Shown: in pieces, positions 46,501 to 57,600 of the stretch | How positions within the stretch are numbered: the first letter of the stretch is position 1 | How the letters are laid out: the number at the start of each line of letters is the position of its first letter | NCBI RefSeq assembly: GCF_010183535.1 | Contig: NC_071333.1 | Coordinates: 16,118,587-16,182,586 of the forward strand | Direction: 5' to 3' | From: Caenorhabditis remanei | Lineage: Eukaryota; Nematoda; Chromadorea; Rhabditida; Rhabditidae | DNA: 64,000 nucleotides | The notes under the pieces: generated by a model | Told to the model about the DNA's origin: nothing | Databases searched by the model: none | What the model saw: the letters and a program-made list of their open reading frames with translations, nothing else | Made by a program: the position numbers and the translations under genes

Positions 46501-48466
46501 ACAACAGATTGCATACGATATATACAAACTATTCAAGTTAATCAAACAAATATTTTTCCAGGCGCAGCAGTCGGATGGTCACCCCACGCTACAACCTGAA
46601 CAAGGACGACTTTGGAGAAGGCGATAGCGATGAGGATTACGTGGACGAAGATGCGGAGGAGGAGAAAAAGAGGAAGAAGGCTGAGGAAAAGCATCTTGCA
46701 AAGCTCAAAAAAGATGCGATACAACTGCTGAAAAATGAGGAGAGGAGAGAACGGAGACGAGTGAAAAAGGAGATTCGGGAACAGGCGAAAAGAGATCAGA
46801 GACAGGTGGAGAAAGCAATGAAGAAGAAAAGGAGAGAAGATTTGAAAGCACAAGATCAGGCACGAATCGATCAAGAGAAGGAGGCAGAGAGGACTCGAAA
46901 GAAGAATATCAAAGATGCAGAGGATAAGAAACGAAAGGAAGCCGCAGCCATCAGAAAGCTCCAGTCTTTCTTCAGCAAAAGAAATACCACAGCTGGTGAG
47001 AACATCAAGGCGATCCAGCGCCTTGCGAAAAGACAGGCTCGTCAAGCTAGAGCTGACAAGAAGCAAGCCGTTCCCTCTTTCAATTCAAAGGAAAGAGCCT
47101 CTCGATCATTCTCTGCTGACGGACGTCGCAAGGATTTGGAGGACGTCACCGCTGTCACTGCCACACCACCAAAATGGTTGTACTGGACCATGCTCAGAGA
47201 TGCCAAGAAGATCATGAGGAGCAACTACGGAAAGGTTGCGAAGTTCGCGATGGATACTTCCAACCTTGTCGAGGAGCATTATCTCTCCTTCCTTCCGGAT
47301 CCATTCGCCAAGGCAGCTGCTCTTCGCTTCGATTGGGCGAAGGAAACCAATTGGGGAAGCGGTGAGTTAACTAAATCAATCGGACAGTTAATAACATTTT
47401 GTTTTTCAGCTCCTGATGCCGATTATTGCCTGAATCTCTCTCCGGAAGAGCTCTACACCGGCTACGGAACCGCCTTCACTCCACTTGATCAAAGCAACAA
47501 GGCTTCTTCGTACTCCGGACTGAAAGTCACGAAGTCGGACCACATCTTGAAGTTCGCCCAGTTCTTAAAGATGTTCCCTCTACGAAAAATGGAACTGAAG
47601 GTCGTCAAGGAGATCAATTTGACGAAGAGGTAAGTAGTTTTGTTTGAGAAATCTTTTCAAATAATATAAAGCCACAAAATCCAAAAATCTTTCAACAATG
47701 ATATTCTTTTCCAGAATTCCATCGTTGGAATATTTCGTTGAGAAATTCATCTTCCTATTCAAAGTCTGGAAGATCTCCAATAAAGATACACCCTATCCAC
47801 GGGTGTATCACTATTTCCTGCACGTTGTCTCCAACATCATGGACATCAAAATCGGAAGACTTGAATACAACGATTCCATTCCAGAGGACGAAGAAACTCG
47901 TTTCAACTTGGTCAGGGACCTTCTCTTCTGGCTCCCTCTTCATATCGGTGATCTCACCGACAAAATCCACTCACCAAGAGAGTGCTTTGTTGGTAAGATA
48001 CATAGTCACCTTAAAAATACAAAATATGCAATTTGTTTTTCCAGGTCTGGCTCGCCAACTACTCGCCGTCTTGGTCGACGAGTGGATCGTCGAGTGCGCC
48101 GAAGTGCACGAGGAGGAGTTGCAGGTCCTGTTCCGCCTGCAACTGGCAGCACTCCGACTTGAGTGCTACGACGTCTTCAACGAGGAGACCCCAGTCGACC
48201 CAGCGCCGTTCTTCCGTCCTGCCGCATCTCAAAATGGATTCATTGCTGGATGGATCGATCAACAAAGACCGAAGATGTCGGTCATCGAGGCAATGAGGCT
48301 GCCAAAGGAATCAATGAAGAGGAAGCTCCGTCGCCGGCATCAAAGTTTCTCCGAATTCAAAGATATTGTGGAGACTGTGGAACCCATCCAGGTGCGCAGA
48401 GCTCCCCGGTTCTTTGACCCGGACCCAACCAGCTATTTCAATAGCGTCCGAGGTCAAGAGTTCTAA
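43535..48466 (+). CDS. Large charged, probably nuclear protein, 1068 residues, not recognised
   Basis: Nine exons in phase: 43535-43629, 43995-44135, 44491-44610, 44661-44747, 45440-46483, 46562-47361, 47410-47629, 47715-47992 and 48045-48466. The ATG lies 8 bases after an acceptor. Residues 1-500 are Ser/Lys/Asp-rich and disordered, with SSDSDE and SSSDDE acidic-serine patches (casein-kinase-2-like) and basic TPKRKHKK. From about 525 to 640 comes a long Lys/Glu/Arg run (EEEKKRKKAEEK onward) of the single-alpha-helix or coiled-coil kind, ending in KLQSFFSKR, which resembles a PCNA-binding box. The C-terminal 400 residues look folded (KWLYWTMLRDAKK; PLHIGDLTD). The KER-rich run plus an LxxFF motif recalls the large CAF-1 subunit, but the C-terminus gives no support and that identity is not claimed. 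Exons 2 and 3 with introns 1 and 2 are a tandem duplication. Confidence 0.8.
43630..44490 (+). repeat. Tandem duplication of an exon-intron unit
   Basis: Introns 1 (43630-43994) and 2 (44136-44490) align from GTAAGTATTTG through CCTTGCGCCAGGTCT/TCTTGCGCCTGGTCT to the TTTTTTAG or TTTTTCAG acceptor. The following exons both begin AGCTC-C-ACCAA-AC-TC-ACC/ACT (encoding ALPTKTPTDSSS and APPTKTSTSSSP). Period is about 500 bases. Confidence 0.8.
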
Positions 48467-48738
48467 ATTCTTCCCCTCTTCCTCTTCCTATTCCGCCACT
48501 TTTCTCTTGTCCCGATTGTCTCGCTTTCATTGTCATGCTCTTCTTAACTTGTTTCATTTTTTATGGCTCTCTTTGTAACTTTTCAATCTTTGTTACGTTC
48601 TTTTGTTTTATATGTTATTCATGTACCGATTACGATTACGAATCGAAATCGTTTTTTTTAACCATTTCAACTTGAATTATCCCAATCACTATTTATAATC
48701 AATTATGTTTTATCTTATTTAGTCAACTCTCAAAGATC

Positions 48739-48744
48739 AATAAA
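48739..48744 (+). terminator. Poly(A) signal of large charged-protein gene
   Basis: AATAAA 273 bases after the stop codon in an AT-rich 3' UTR. Confidence 0.55.
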
Positions 48745-49092
48745 TCATTATTTTTTATCAAGCTGTGTTTTTTATTGTTTTTTCCAGTTTGAATCAGCTG
48801 ATTCCGTTACTTTCTAAAATTATTTTTCAGATTTTACTTGAGATGATTCGAAACAACTCTTCAAAATCAACTTCTCCCGTTTATTGATTTTTTTTGTAAA
48901 ATTTGAATAATAAAACTTTTTAAACCAGAATTTTTGAACAGTTTTTTAATTGGAATATTTCACAGTCAGATATAACTGTGTATGCAATGTCAGAAGATGC
49001 AGAAAATGACAAACACAAGTTAATTTCCAGGGATCGATGGCGCGACAACTTTTCAGTATTGGTTCAACCCACGATGACGCCAAGGCTACCAA

Positions 49093-49239
49093 TGCAGCCG
49101 CGCTCTATTGATGAAAATGGTATATTTTTGCGTCACGTTGAACATTCAAGTTTATATATCTGGTATAGAATGCGCATAAGCTCGAATGTTCACTGTGACG
49201 CAAAAAATGCACCATACTTGCCAATAGAGCGCGGTTGCA
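49093..49239. repeat. Near-perfect 147-base palindrome (hairpin-forming)
   Basis: Arms of about 68 bases. The left starts TGCAGCCGCGCTCTATTG and continues TTGCGTCACGTTGAACATTC. The right ends CAATAGAGCGCGGTTGCA and contains GAATGTTCACTGTGACGCAA. The loop is about 12-20 bases. Terminal TGCA is shared by both ends. No target duplication was evident. Confidence 0.85.
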
Positions 49240-51265
49240 AAAATAAATCTGCCCTCGTCGGGCCAACCATCAAGCGAAGCGATTGTTTTATTTTCAGTTA
49301 CACTAGAAAAATTCAGATAGCTAGACTGGAAAAATAAATTACAAAATAGTGAAAGGGAAAAATGAAGGCAAAACGATATGCAGATGTTTGGGAAGTTGTC
49401 GCATTAATTTTAGCGATAAAGGCGGAAAAAAGTGTAATAGCACAATGATTCTGTACAAATTTTGTTGGATTTCAAGAATAATGCGGCAAATCAATTGATT
49501 AATTTATCGGAATGGTCTGGCAAGTATGGATTTTCGAGAAAAGTAGGATTTCCTTGAAGAAGGAATGCAGCAAGATGTCATTCAAATCGATATATGTATT
49601 TTTTTGTCCTTTCTCATATTTCTCCTTATTTTTAAACGTTTGCAAGGCTTGTCACCGAAAATTATTTCTTCCGAAAAAACAGATGTTGCTATGGCAGCGA
49701 TTTGAGCATGTGGTACACCCGTGTGTCTATATTCAAGTAAGAAAAAATGGAGTCGGAGAGTGAGAAGTATAATTGGTTATAAATTTTCGTCACGACATAT
49801 TTCATCGGCTGGCCCGTTATGCACACGGCAAGACGAGAAAATAATAGAGATTTCTGTTGGCAGCGACCCGCCACGACGAATGAGTGAATAAACGAACGAC
49901 GTTGACGGATAGAAAACAAAAGAAATAAGGTAAGTAAGCCTTTTATATGACAAATCTTTTTATTCTTTCAATTTTTTGTATGCTTCTTTTTAGTTCCGGC
50001 TCAGACAATGTAGTGTGACAAATTTTCAAAATTTAGAAAGAAATATATCTTATGCTTCGATAATTTGTGCACCCTACATAAGTTCACTCACAATTTGTTC
50101 CACTTGAAATTTTTAATCAGTCACAAAATGTTGGAGAGCCCAGAGCTATGCCTAGGTTTCCAAGCAATTATTTTCGATTTCTCACAGATTGAAATACCAC
50201 TTCAATTTTCTCAGGAACTAAAGTTTGAAGAAATCAGTCAGGCTTAGAAATTAAGTTTAAAAATATTGAAATCTCACCAGCTTTTTGGATAAGTTTTCAT
50301 TTTCAGATTTTCTGTGACAATAATTTGAAAATATGAGCACCTTCCTCACGATATCAGTAAGAATAGGCCCTATTAACTCTATTCACATTTCTTTGTCATT
50401 TTGTTTTCTGTTATACGAAAGAGATATGAAGATGAATATTCATTAGCTCAGCTACCCACACTCTTTCTTTTCACCCGGCCCAAGAAATATTCGTTAGATT
50501 TTGTTGGTTTTTGACGCGAATTAATGAGAAATACGCACGTAGAGTTTGTATGATTCTAATCCAAGGCATTTCTCCACCACCCTGACAGCAATGATTTACA
50601 AAGAATTCTCCCATAACCCGATACCACCGTTGCTAGTGATGTCTCAGTTTTCATTTCCTTTTTTTGCTTCTTCTTGATTATTCTAAGCAGCAGATACCCA
50701 TTAACGCATTGTTTTCGTCGTCTACTGCATGTGATAATCTAAAATTTCAAGTAAGTGTCAACAAAATAATTGTAGTCAATAACAGTTGCCAGATATTAAT
50801 TGTGCCCTCCTTTATGTTACCTAGTTGATCAGAAATGAGATAAAGTGCGACTTTTCTTTTTTTTTCCTACCAGTTTTAATCAAATCTACTTCCCCTGACT
50901 TGTGTAGACTTGTCAGCATTAATGTTTTTGCTGAGGTAGAACTTTATGGAGCTTATATTTTCAGTGCCACAAAAATGTCCTTTATGATTACTTATAGTGA
51001 TACCCAAATTCTGTTCAAAGAAGAAAAACAATTTTCTTGTTGAACCAAAATTTCAACTTGAACCTTCGACATCTCTACTCGTTTTTGAAGGGTAACATCG
51101 TGATTATCCACCTGCTGTAGAAACTGCAGTAGAGCGTGCTTCTCGGAGATTCAAAACTAGTTCGGCTTGATTTAGCTGAGAAGCTCCGTGAAATCCAATC
51201 ATATTTGGACCGAATATGATTTTCTTCTCAAATTTTTGATTTAGAAGTGACTCGAGTACTCGAGT

Positions 51266-51377
51266 GAATATAACTTGTAACTTTAAAATATTAAACTTAC
51301 ATTTAAAAATAAAACAAATATAACTTGAATATAACTTGTAACTTTAAAATATTAAACTTACATTTAAAAATAAAACA
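51266..51377. repeat. 61-base direct tandem repeat, two copies
   Basis: GAATATAACTTGTAAC begins at 51266 and 51327, and the copies run through TTAAACTTACATTTAAAAAT to AAAACAA with essentially no differences, so the duplication is recent. It is preceded by the perfect palindrome ACTCGAGTACTCGAGT. Confidence 0.9.
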
Positions 51378-51539
51378 AAACCAGCTGTTTCTTAGACATT
51401 TCCATTTTGACGTTGATTTCAAACATTTCAGAGATGAAATTTTGAATTCAAAGTTAAAAAAAGAATCCTGTTAATGTTTTTGTTCTGGTTTTACTATAAT
51501 AGTCTTGGAAAAATCTTTATAATCCCTTAAATAAATGAG

Positions 51540-51760
51540 GTGTCAGTACAAAATTTTGAAAATTTGAATTTTTTCGAAACATTTTTTGATTTTTTGCAAA
51601 AAGTTAAATTTTTTGACTATGGTTTCAACTATTGACAAAAACTCAAACGCACATAGGATTTTTGACTTTTTTGAATAAAAATTTCATAAAATGTTGAGAA
51701 AAAATTGTGCTCATTTTTGACTGTGGCTCCGGGCCGAGATCTTGCAAGTCTGATTATTAA
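51540..51760. repeat. Dispersed repeat D, copy 2
   Basis: Begins GGTGTCAGTACAAAA, contains TTTCAACTATTGACAAAAAC and GGATTTTTGACTTTTTT, and ends CCGGGCCGAGATCTTGCAAG followed by TCTG. Same block order as 56990-57225 and 28355-28620. Confidence 0.7.
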
Positions 51761-52699
51761 AGTTTTTAGTATTGGTTTTTATTCTGATTTCACTATAATA
51801 GTCTTGGAAAAATCTTTATAATCACCAGTTAACGATTAAAAAAAAACAATTCAGACAAAACAATCCTTTCTCGTTAAATAAATGAGAATTCATGCCTGAC
51901 TAATTCGACTCCTGGGAGTACACACAATACGACTCCCTAAGGGTTCTTGACGATGGGATAAAGGGTTTCTTTTGCAGTCAGAAGGCACCCGTTAATTTGA
52001 ATCCACTTTCCATTTTCCTCCTCGTTCTTCTCTCCCTCGACGGCCAGCTGGACACATTTGGTTACCAAGTTAGGCCGAAAAAACTTCATCGTGATCGATG
52101 AAATCTCATTCTACATCAAGGTGTATTTACTCTATAGGACACTTTTTTTCGTTTTTGCCATTTCAGAAGCTCTGGTGGCTTACTCATTCCTTTTTCACTC
52201 TTTTTCGAAAATTACAAGTTTTCCATTAACTATTCACGTCATTCGCTGCCAAAATTTCATTCGATATTACTCAATTGTCATATTTTGCCATTTTATCTTG
52301 TCTGGTCATCCCACACACAATTCTGTTTTTCATAAAAATTAACAAATACGTGCCTAGTCTTCTCCGTCACTCAGACATCGTGTATAGCTGTTGTTAAACA
52401 AGAGCGACGGGTTAGAGGCAGCCAAATCCCAGCGCACACCTTTAATTAGTTTTTCAATACACACTTTGTTTGAAAATCTCTTCATATTGATGATTATGGC
52501 TGTCGTTCTAACATCAACACCTCTCTAACAATGCATATAATCAAAACATGTTAGAAGCATAGAGTCAGTTGATATATCCGCTTCTGACAATCAACGAGTT
52601 ACAAAACATTCAATTTTTGAAAAAAAAATTCGAAATTTTCGGTGATATCGTGAAGGTTCTGAAGTCGTTAGTTGACTTCTGCAATAGGAAAACACAGAA

Positions 52700-53165
52700 A
52701 CTCGATCTAACGTCTTTGGATACGCGACCTCCAAATGATCTATAAATTTGGTTATAGGTATTTTTGACTACGGGGAGACCATTTCTGCCACCAAAACCGG
52801 CTAAATGAATCCGCGAACTGAGTTATGAGGTCTCAAACTTTTCAGATGGTTTGGCTTTTTCACATGGAACCCTAAATCGGCCGGATATACGCCACCCCGC
52901 GGTTCCATTTGTGTTCCCCAGTGGTTCACCTGGGCCTGTACGTTATAAAATGAGAACATCTTGCGTATACTATTTGCCGATTCGGAATTCTATTCATAAA
53001 GCTTAACCAAATGAAAAGTTTGAAAGCTCATAACTTGGCTCGTACAGACATTTAGCCCGTTTTAGCCCGTTTTGATAGCAGAAATGGACTCCCCGTGGTC
53101 GAAAGTACCTATAACCAAGATTAAACATCGTTTGAAAGCCGCATCTCCATCCAAAGACTTCCCTT
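52700..53165. mobile_element. Palindromic repeat family B, copy 2
   Basis: Left arm: GTCTTTGGATACG, then CTATAAATTTGGTTATAGGTA, then GGGGAGACCATTTCTGCCA. Right arm: AGCAGAAATGGACTCCCCG, then GTACCTATAACCAAGATT, ending CATCCAAAGAC. The centre is GC-richer (CACCCCGCGGTTCC). It matches 32635-33010 block for block but is longer. Confidence 0.7.
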
Positions 53166-53792
53166 CTTTTACAGTTCTTTTTTTGTGTTCGAGACAGTAT
53201 ATTTTTCGAGAAACAAGAAGAAACATTTCGAAGAAACTATTAGTTCTTCGAAATTATGTTTTTATTGGTTTCCTATACATATAGTTTGTCCGTACACAAG
53301 TCACACGTGATATTTTACTAACTTTCTCTCATTTTCGAAAAAATGATCAATGTTCTTTCTCCCAAGACACTTCGAATTATCTATTGATCAAGTTTCTTTT
53401 AAACTTCTGACTTTCCAGCCTAGATACATCTAGTGTCTGTCTCTAACATCCAAATGTTCAGGTTCATATTACCAACTGTCCATTTACAATCGCACCCTTT
53501 AATTTGCTTTCTGATTTCATGAAAAGGCTAAAAATATCCGTCTAAACTCCAACCCTCCGCTTTCCATTAGCCACGCCTCCCATTCTCCACATCTTCATTT
53601 CATTCCAAGTATATTTTCTGACTCTGACAGTCAGACGCCACAAAATCTGGGTTCCCAGATTAAACTGGTATCCTTCTAAATCTTTTTTTTTGTTTCCCAC
53701 CAAAACGTGTCCTCAATGCGCTTAATCTCTTCATGTGCTTCTTTTTTGCAGCTCATTCTTCTCATCCTTCTTTTCTCCATTCGACGACTGAA

Positions 53793-54197
53793 ATGGGAAA
53801 CTGCCTGCGTCTTCTTCTCGACTCCGAATCCGACGTCAAGATCCATGGTAGGTCATCTGTCTAATCCGGTTGCCAATCTTAGAATTGTTTATCAAAGTAC
53901 ATAGATGGGATTAAGCTTTTTAAAACTAAAACAATGAGTTTCTCAAATTGCAAATTTCAGTGATCGAGCCAACCTCCATCAACAATGGAGAGGGATCGTC
54001 GGTGGTTACTAGTCAGCCAGCTCCCCAAACTCCAGCGGCAGCACCAATCGCCACGTTGCAAGTCCCGGGACTCCAGAGACCCCGCACTCCGGAGCCAACT
54101 GATCGTGAGTACTTCATTATAATCTGTGATCATTTGATAACAGATCACTTGACAATTCATAATTCTCTAATTTCCAGCACGTGTTGCCAACTTGTAA
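53793..54197 (+). CDS. 72-residue MGNC protein, probably lipid-anchored
   Basis: Three exons (53793-53847, 53961-54104, 54178-54197) join in phase. It begins MGNCLRLLLDSES: Gly2 after Met is an N-myristoylation site and Cys4 a likely palmitoylation site, the pattern of membrane-tethered proteins such as RNF11. The rest is a flexible Ser/Pro/Ala-rich chain (SQPAPQTPAAAP, RPRTPEPTD) ending RVANL. It has no RING domain, so any relation to RNF11 would be limited to the anchor. The leader acceptor is at 53750. Role unknown; membrane tethering is inference from the N-terminus. Confidence 0.7.
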
Positions 54198-54294
54198 TTA
54201 TCTACTCGTATCCGTCATTCCCTCTGGTCAACTTTGCCGAAATGTTCGTTTCTTCCGTCACATCATTCTTTCGTTCTAACTTTTGTTGTAATCT

Positions 54295-54300
54295 AATAAA
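54295..54300 (+). terminator. Poly(A) signal of MGNC-protein gene
   Basis: AATAAA 98 bases past the stop codon. The next gene is convergent and its stop lies 400 bases further on. Confidence 0.65.
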
Positions 54301-54697
54301 CTTCTGTGACTGACAATTTTTAATGATTTATTATCTTCGAAAAAAATATAATACATCTCAAGACGCATAGTCTAGTTTTGATAGTGTAATGAACGTGGGC
54401 GGATGTAGACAGAAAACCGAGAACTATGCAATTAGAGACAAGTATCACAGTGGAGAAAACGCTCTCCTCGGGGGGCACGCAACACGGGGGCTGGAAGATT
54501 CTTTTTTAAAAGGGAAAACACAAGAACTTTTCACACAAGGTTTAGAAATATGGACTTTAGAAAAACGGATAGGTTTGAGATTGAAATTTGAAAATAAGAA
54601 GGGATTTAAGGCAAATAAACATATGAGATTGTTGAATGAGATCATCGAGCAGAAAATTTGAATTGGTCTTATTTTTGTAATTGTTAGATAATAGCTT

Positions 54698-57600
54698 TTA
54701 GATACTAGCTTTCTTCGCAAATTTTACCCAGTGTTCCACAGTTTGTCTTCCCAAATCAAGTACAATCGATTTGGCTTCTCTTTCACTATCGAACCGAGAT
54801 GAGCCACCACCTTGATTGTGAGCAGACTCCAGTTCCTTAGTGAACTGAAAATAGTATATTATTTTGAAAATATTGAGTGATTCCCAAAGGGTGTATTTCA
54901 CAGACAAGACGTCACATACTCCTAAATAGAAATAGAAATAGAAATATTATTGACAATGATCAGTTGGTATATTACGTTTTAAACCCGAGGGAGCTATTTC
55001 TATTCTCATAGATTTTAAGACAATAGAAACTACGTAATACAGCTAACTGACAAGGGAAGGCCTCCGAATGACCGTGAAGTTATAGGACCTGACCTACATC
55101 ATTGGAAAGCTGAAATCACGCGGATTTCAAATACATATTCTGTTCCAGCCCTCGAGGTACGGTATTCAAGAAAAAGAGGTCAAAGTTTGGACCACTGACA
55201 AGTCATTACTTTTCTGACTTGTGAAAACAACGTATGACGTGTGTTAGTGGTCCAAACTTTGTATCGTTTTTTTGAAATACAAGACCATAAAGACAAAAAC
55301 TAGATATATATTTAAAATCAACGTGATTTGAGCTATTCAATGATATAGATCAGGTCCTCTGAATCCACAGGCACTCGGAGGTCATCCCTAGAGAGAAAAT
55401 TTAAGTTTTTGGAGCTTTAAAACAACTTCAATTTTAGTATTTTTGGTTTTTGAACCATGTTTCAATCCTCACCTCTGGCTGGAATGGTTCATCATCACTG
55501 CTTTCCCTCCAACCTTCACTCGAATCGTACAAGGGATTCACTCTCATTATGAATTCACACAATTGCTCGAAGTCACGACTCTGAACATACGAGTATTACT
55601 CTTTTTGAATACCACTTTTCCAAAATTTACCTGCATCTGCAATGAGTTCCGCACAAAGTTTCCGTCTCGATTCGTCCGACCAGATCTGGCTGATATACGT
55701 GTTGATTTCATTCCAGCCGCGTTGGATCGTCTGAAAGTAACACGTTTTGATGTTTAGTTCTATTTTTTCACTCACTTCGATACGTTATGCCTTCCGTGCA
55801 TTCTGAATGGATGACTCGACCTTCGTTTCCTTATTTGATATCGGATAGCTGCACAAGTCAAGATTTCCTTGTATGTCATTCGCATTCTATCATTGAAATA
55901 TGCATAAATGAATGGGTTACACGTGTGGTTGCAGAGCCAGAGCTACAAATTAGAATTTTATATAGTTCCAAGTTATTTTCAACAAACCAAATGAAGGATA
56001 ACCAGCTGCCACCCGGAGAGATATTCAAACGCGTATGGTTTGATGAAAAATAGAAATGTGGAAATAGTGCAGAGAATTGATGGGTAGAAGAATTGGAATG
56101 TAAGACGAGCCTGAACATATTCAGGAATAAAAATGAATGACCCTAATTAAATAAGTTACCTGTTTACGAAATCTGTTCGCTGAGTTCTGATTAAGCTTGT
56201 TCTTGCTGATCTTCTTCTTTACTTGACGTATTTTGAGAAGGACTAACGTCGAACACACCCATTGTGCACAAAGTCCGATAAGATTAGCAGCGCAGAGAAG
56301 AGTGAAAAATAAAGTGGTATGAGGCTTCGGTTCCAGAAAACTGATACTCCACATGGTACGTTGAATACCAATCATAGGCTGTGATAGTGTTCCGACCAAC
56401 GCTGCAGCTATTCCGATAACCCAGGTACTTGCAGAACAGAGAATTGCAACGGACACCTGATTAAGTGATCTTGCTTTGGTGCCGTAGTAGCAAATTGCAA
56501 TGCATCGGTTCATTCCAAGCATTGCGTAGCTTATCTGGAGAGAAAAAATTACTTGTCATAAAAGTTTTGTTCCAATTTTCAGATTTTTTAATGGAAATTT
56601 GAATTTCATAGAACAAAATAAAATATTCAATCTTTTTTATTCGTCCCTATTATTCAATGAGTCAATTGTGTATTCTGCCTGCTCATTTTGTGCTCAAAAC
56701 ACTAACCACTCCAGCTGTCCATGCAGCAACAAAAGAGAATGAAAGGACCGCGTGAATATTTCCACCCTCCGATTCAGCTGCTGTTTTGGTATCGTTTCGA
56801 AGCGTGGATACCTACAAAACAGTGTTAGAAATTTGAATTTAAAAAAGTGTATACCTTGTTGAGTGGTTCTTCCAAACTTGGGATAAATGAAGTAAGATCG
56901 TTTGGGTTTGGCCACATCACATCCATTCCACATGCGACGCCGGCTGAATTGATAATTTACTGATAGGCAACGGGTTTAGCCGGGGCGGGTGTCAGTACAA
57001 AAATTTAAAATTTGATAGTTTTTTCGAAATTTGTTTGATTTTCTTACAAAAAGTCAGTTTTCAAAAAGTCAAAGCCCTAAGTATGTTTTTAACTATCGAT
57101 AAAAACTACTTAGGGCTTTTGACTAATTTTGAAAAAAACATTAAAAATTTTCGCAAAATGTTGTAAAAAATTGTGCATGTTTTTCCGGGCCGAGATTTTG
57201 CAAGTCTGATTCTTTAGATTTTCAATATCTGATTAGAACAAAATTTTTTAAACTGTCTCAGAAAAAATACGGAAGCATAATAAATACACCTTTCCCATCT
57301 CTCTCCGTTAAGTGTGCAACTAATGAACTGTTTGCTTTTCCCGTTTTGCTTTTCACTCCCGTTTTGACCAATGTTTGGTTTCACCGCTTTCAATGTTCAT
57401 CACCTGGGGGTATAGCTCAGTGGCAGAGCATTCGACTGCAGATCGAGAGGTCCCCGGTTCAACTCCGGGTGCCCCCTACTTCTTTTTTTCAGCAATTATT
57501 ATTAACACCTATTTTAATTTAGAGCGCAATTCTTTCAGATTCAAACTCAGAGTTTCGAGTATAGCGAGACAATATAGTTTTTGATCAAAAGGTGAAATTT

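Larger units (their letters stand above)
48745..53792. other. Intergenic region before the MGNC-protein gene
   Basis: About 5 kb with no coding exon. It holds a 147-base hairpin (49093-49239), a possible noncoding 5' exon ending AAG/GTAAGTAAG at 49929, a 61-base tandem repeat (51266-51377), repeat D (51540-51760) and palindrome B (52700-53165). An acceptor CTTTTTTGCAG ends at 53750, 43 bases before the next ATG, so the downstream gene is spliced to a leader or an upstream noncoding exon. Confidence 0.5.

Noticed and set aside
48978..49337. 119-codon plus-strand frame through the 147-base palindrome
   Set aside because: About half of it is the inverted repeat read through; no splice sites and no motif.
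54389..54661. 90-codon plus-strand frame between the convergent MGNC and GPCR genes
   Set aside because: Antisense to the GPCR 3' flank, Lys/Glu-rich, no acceptor or poly(A) pairing of its own.
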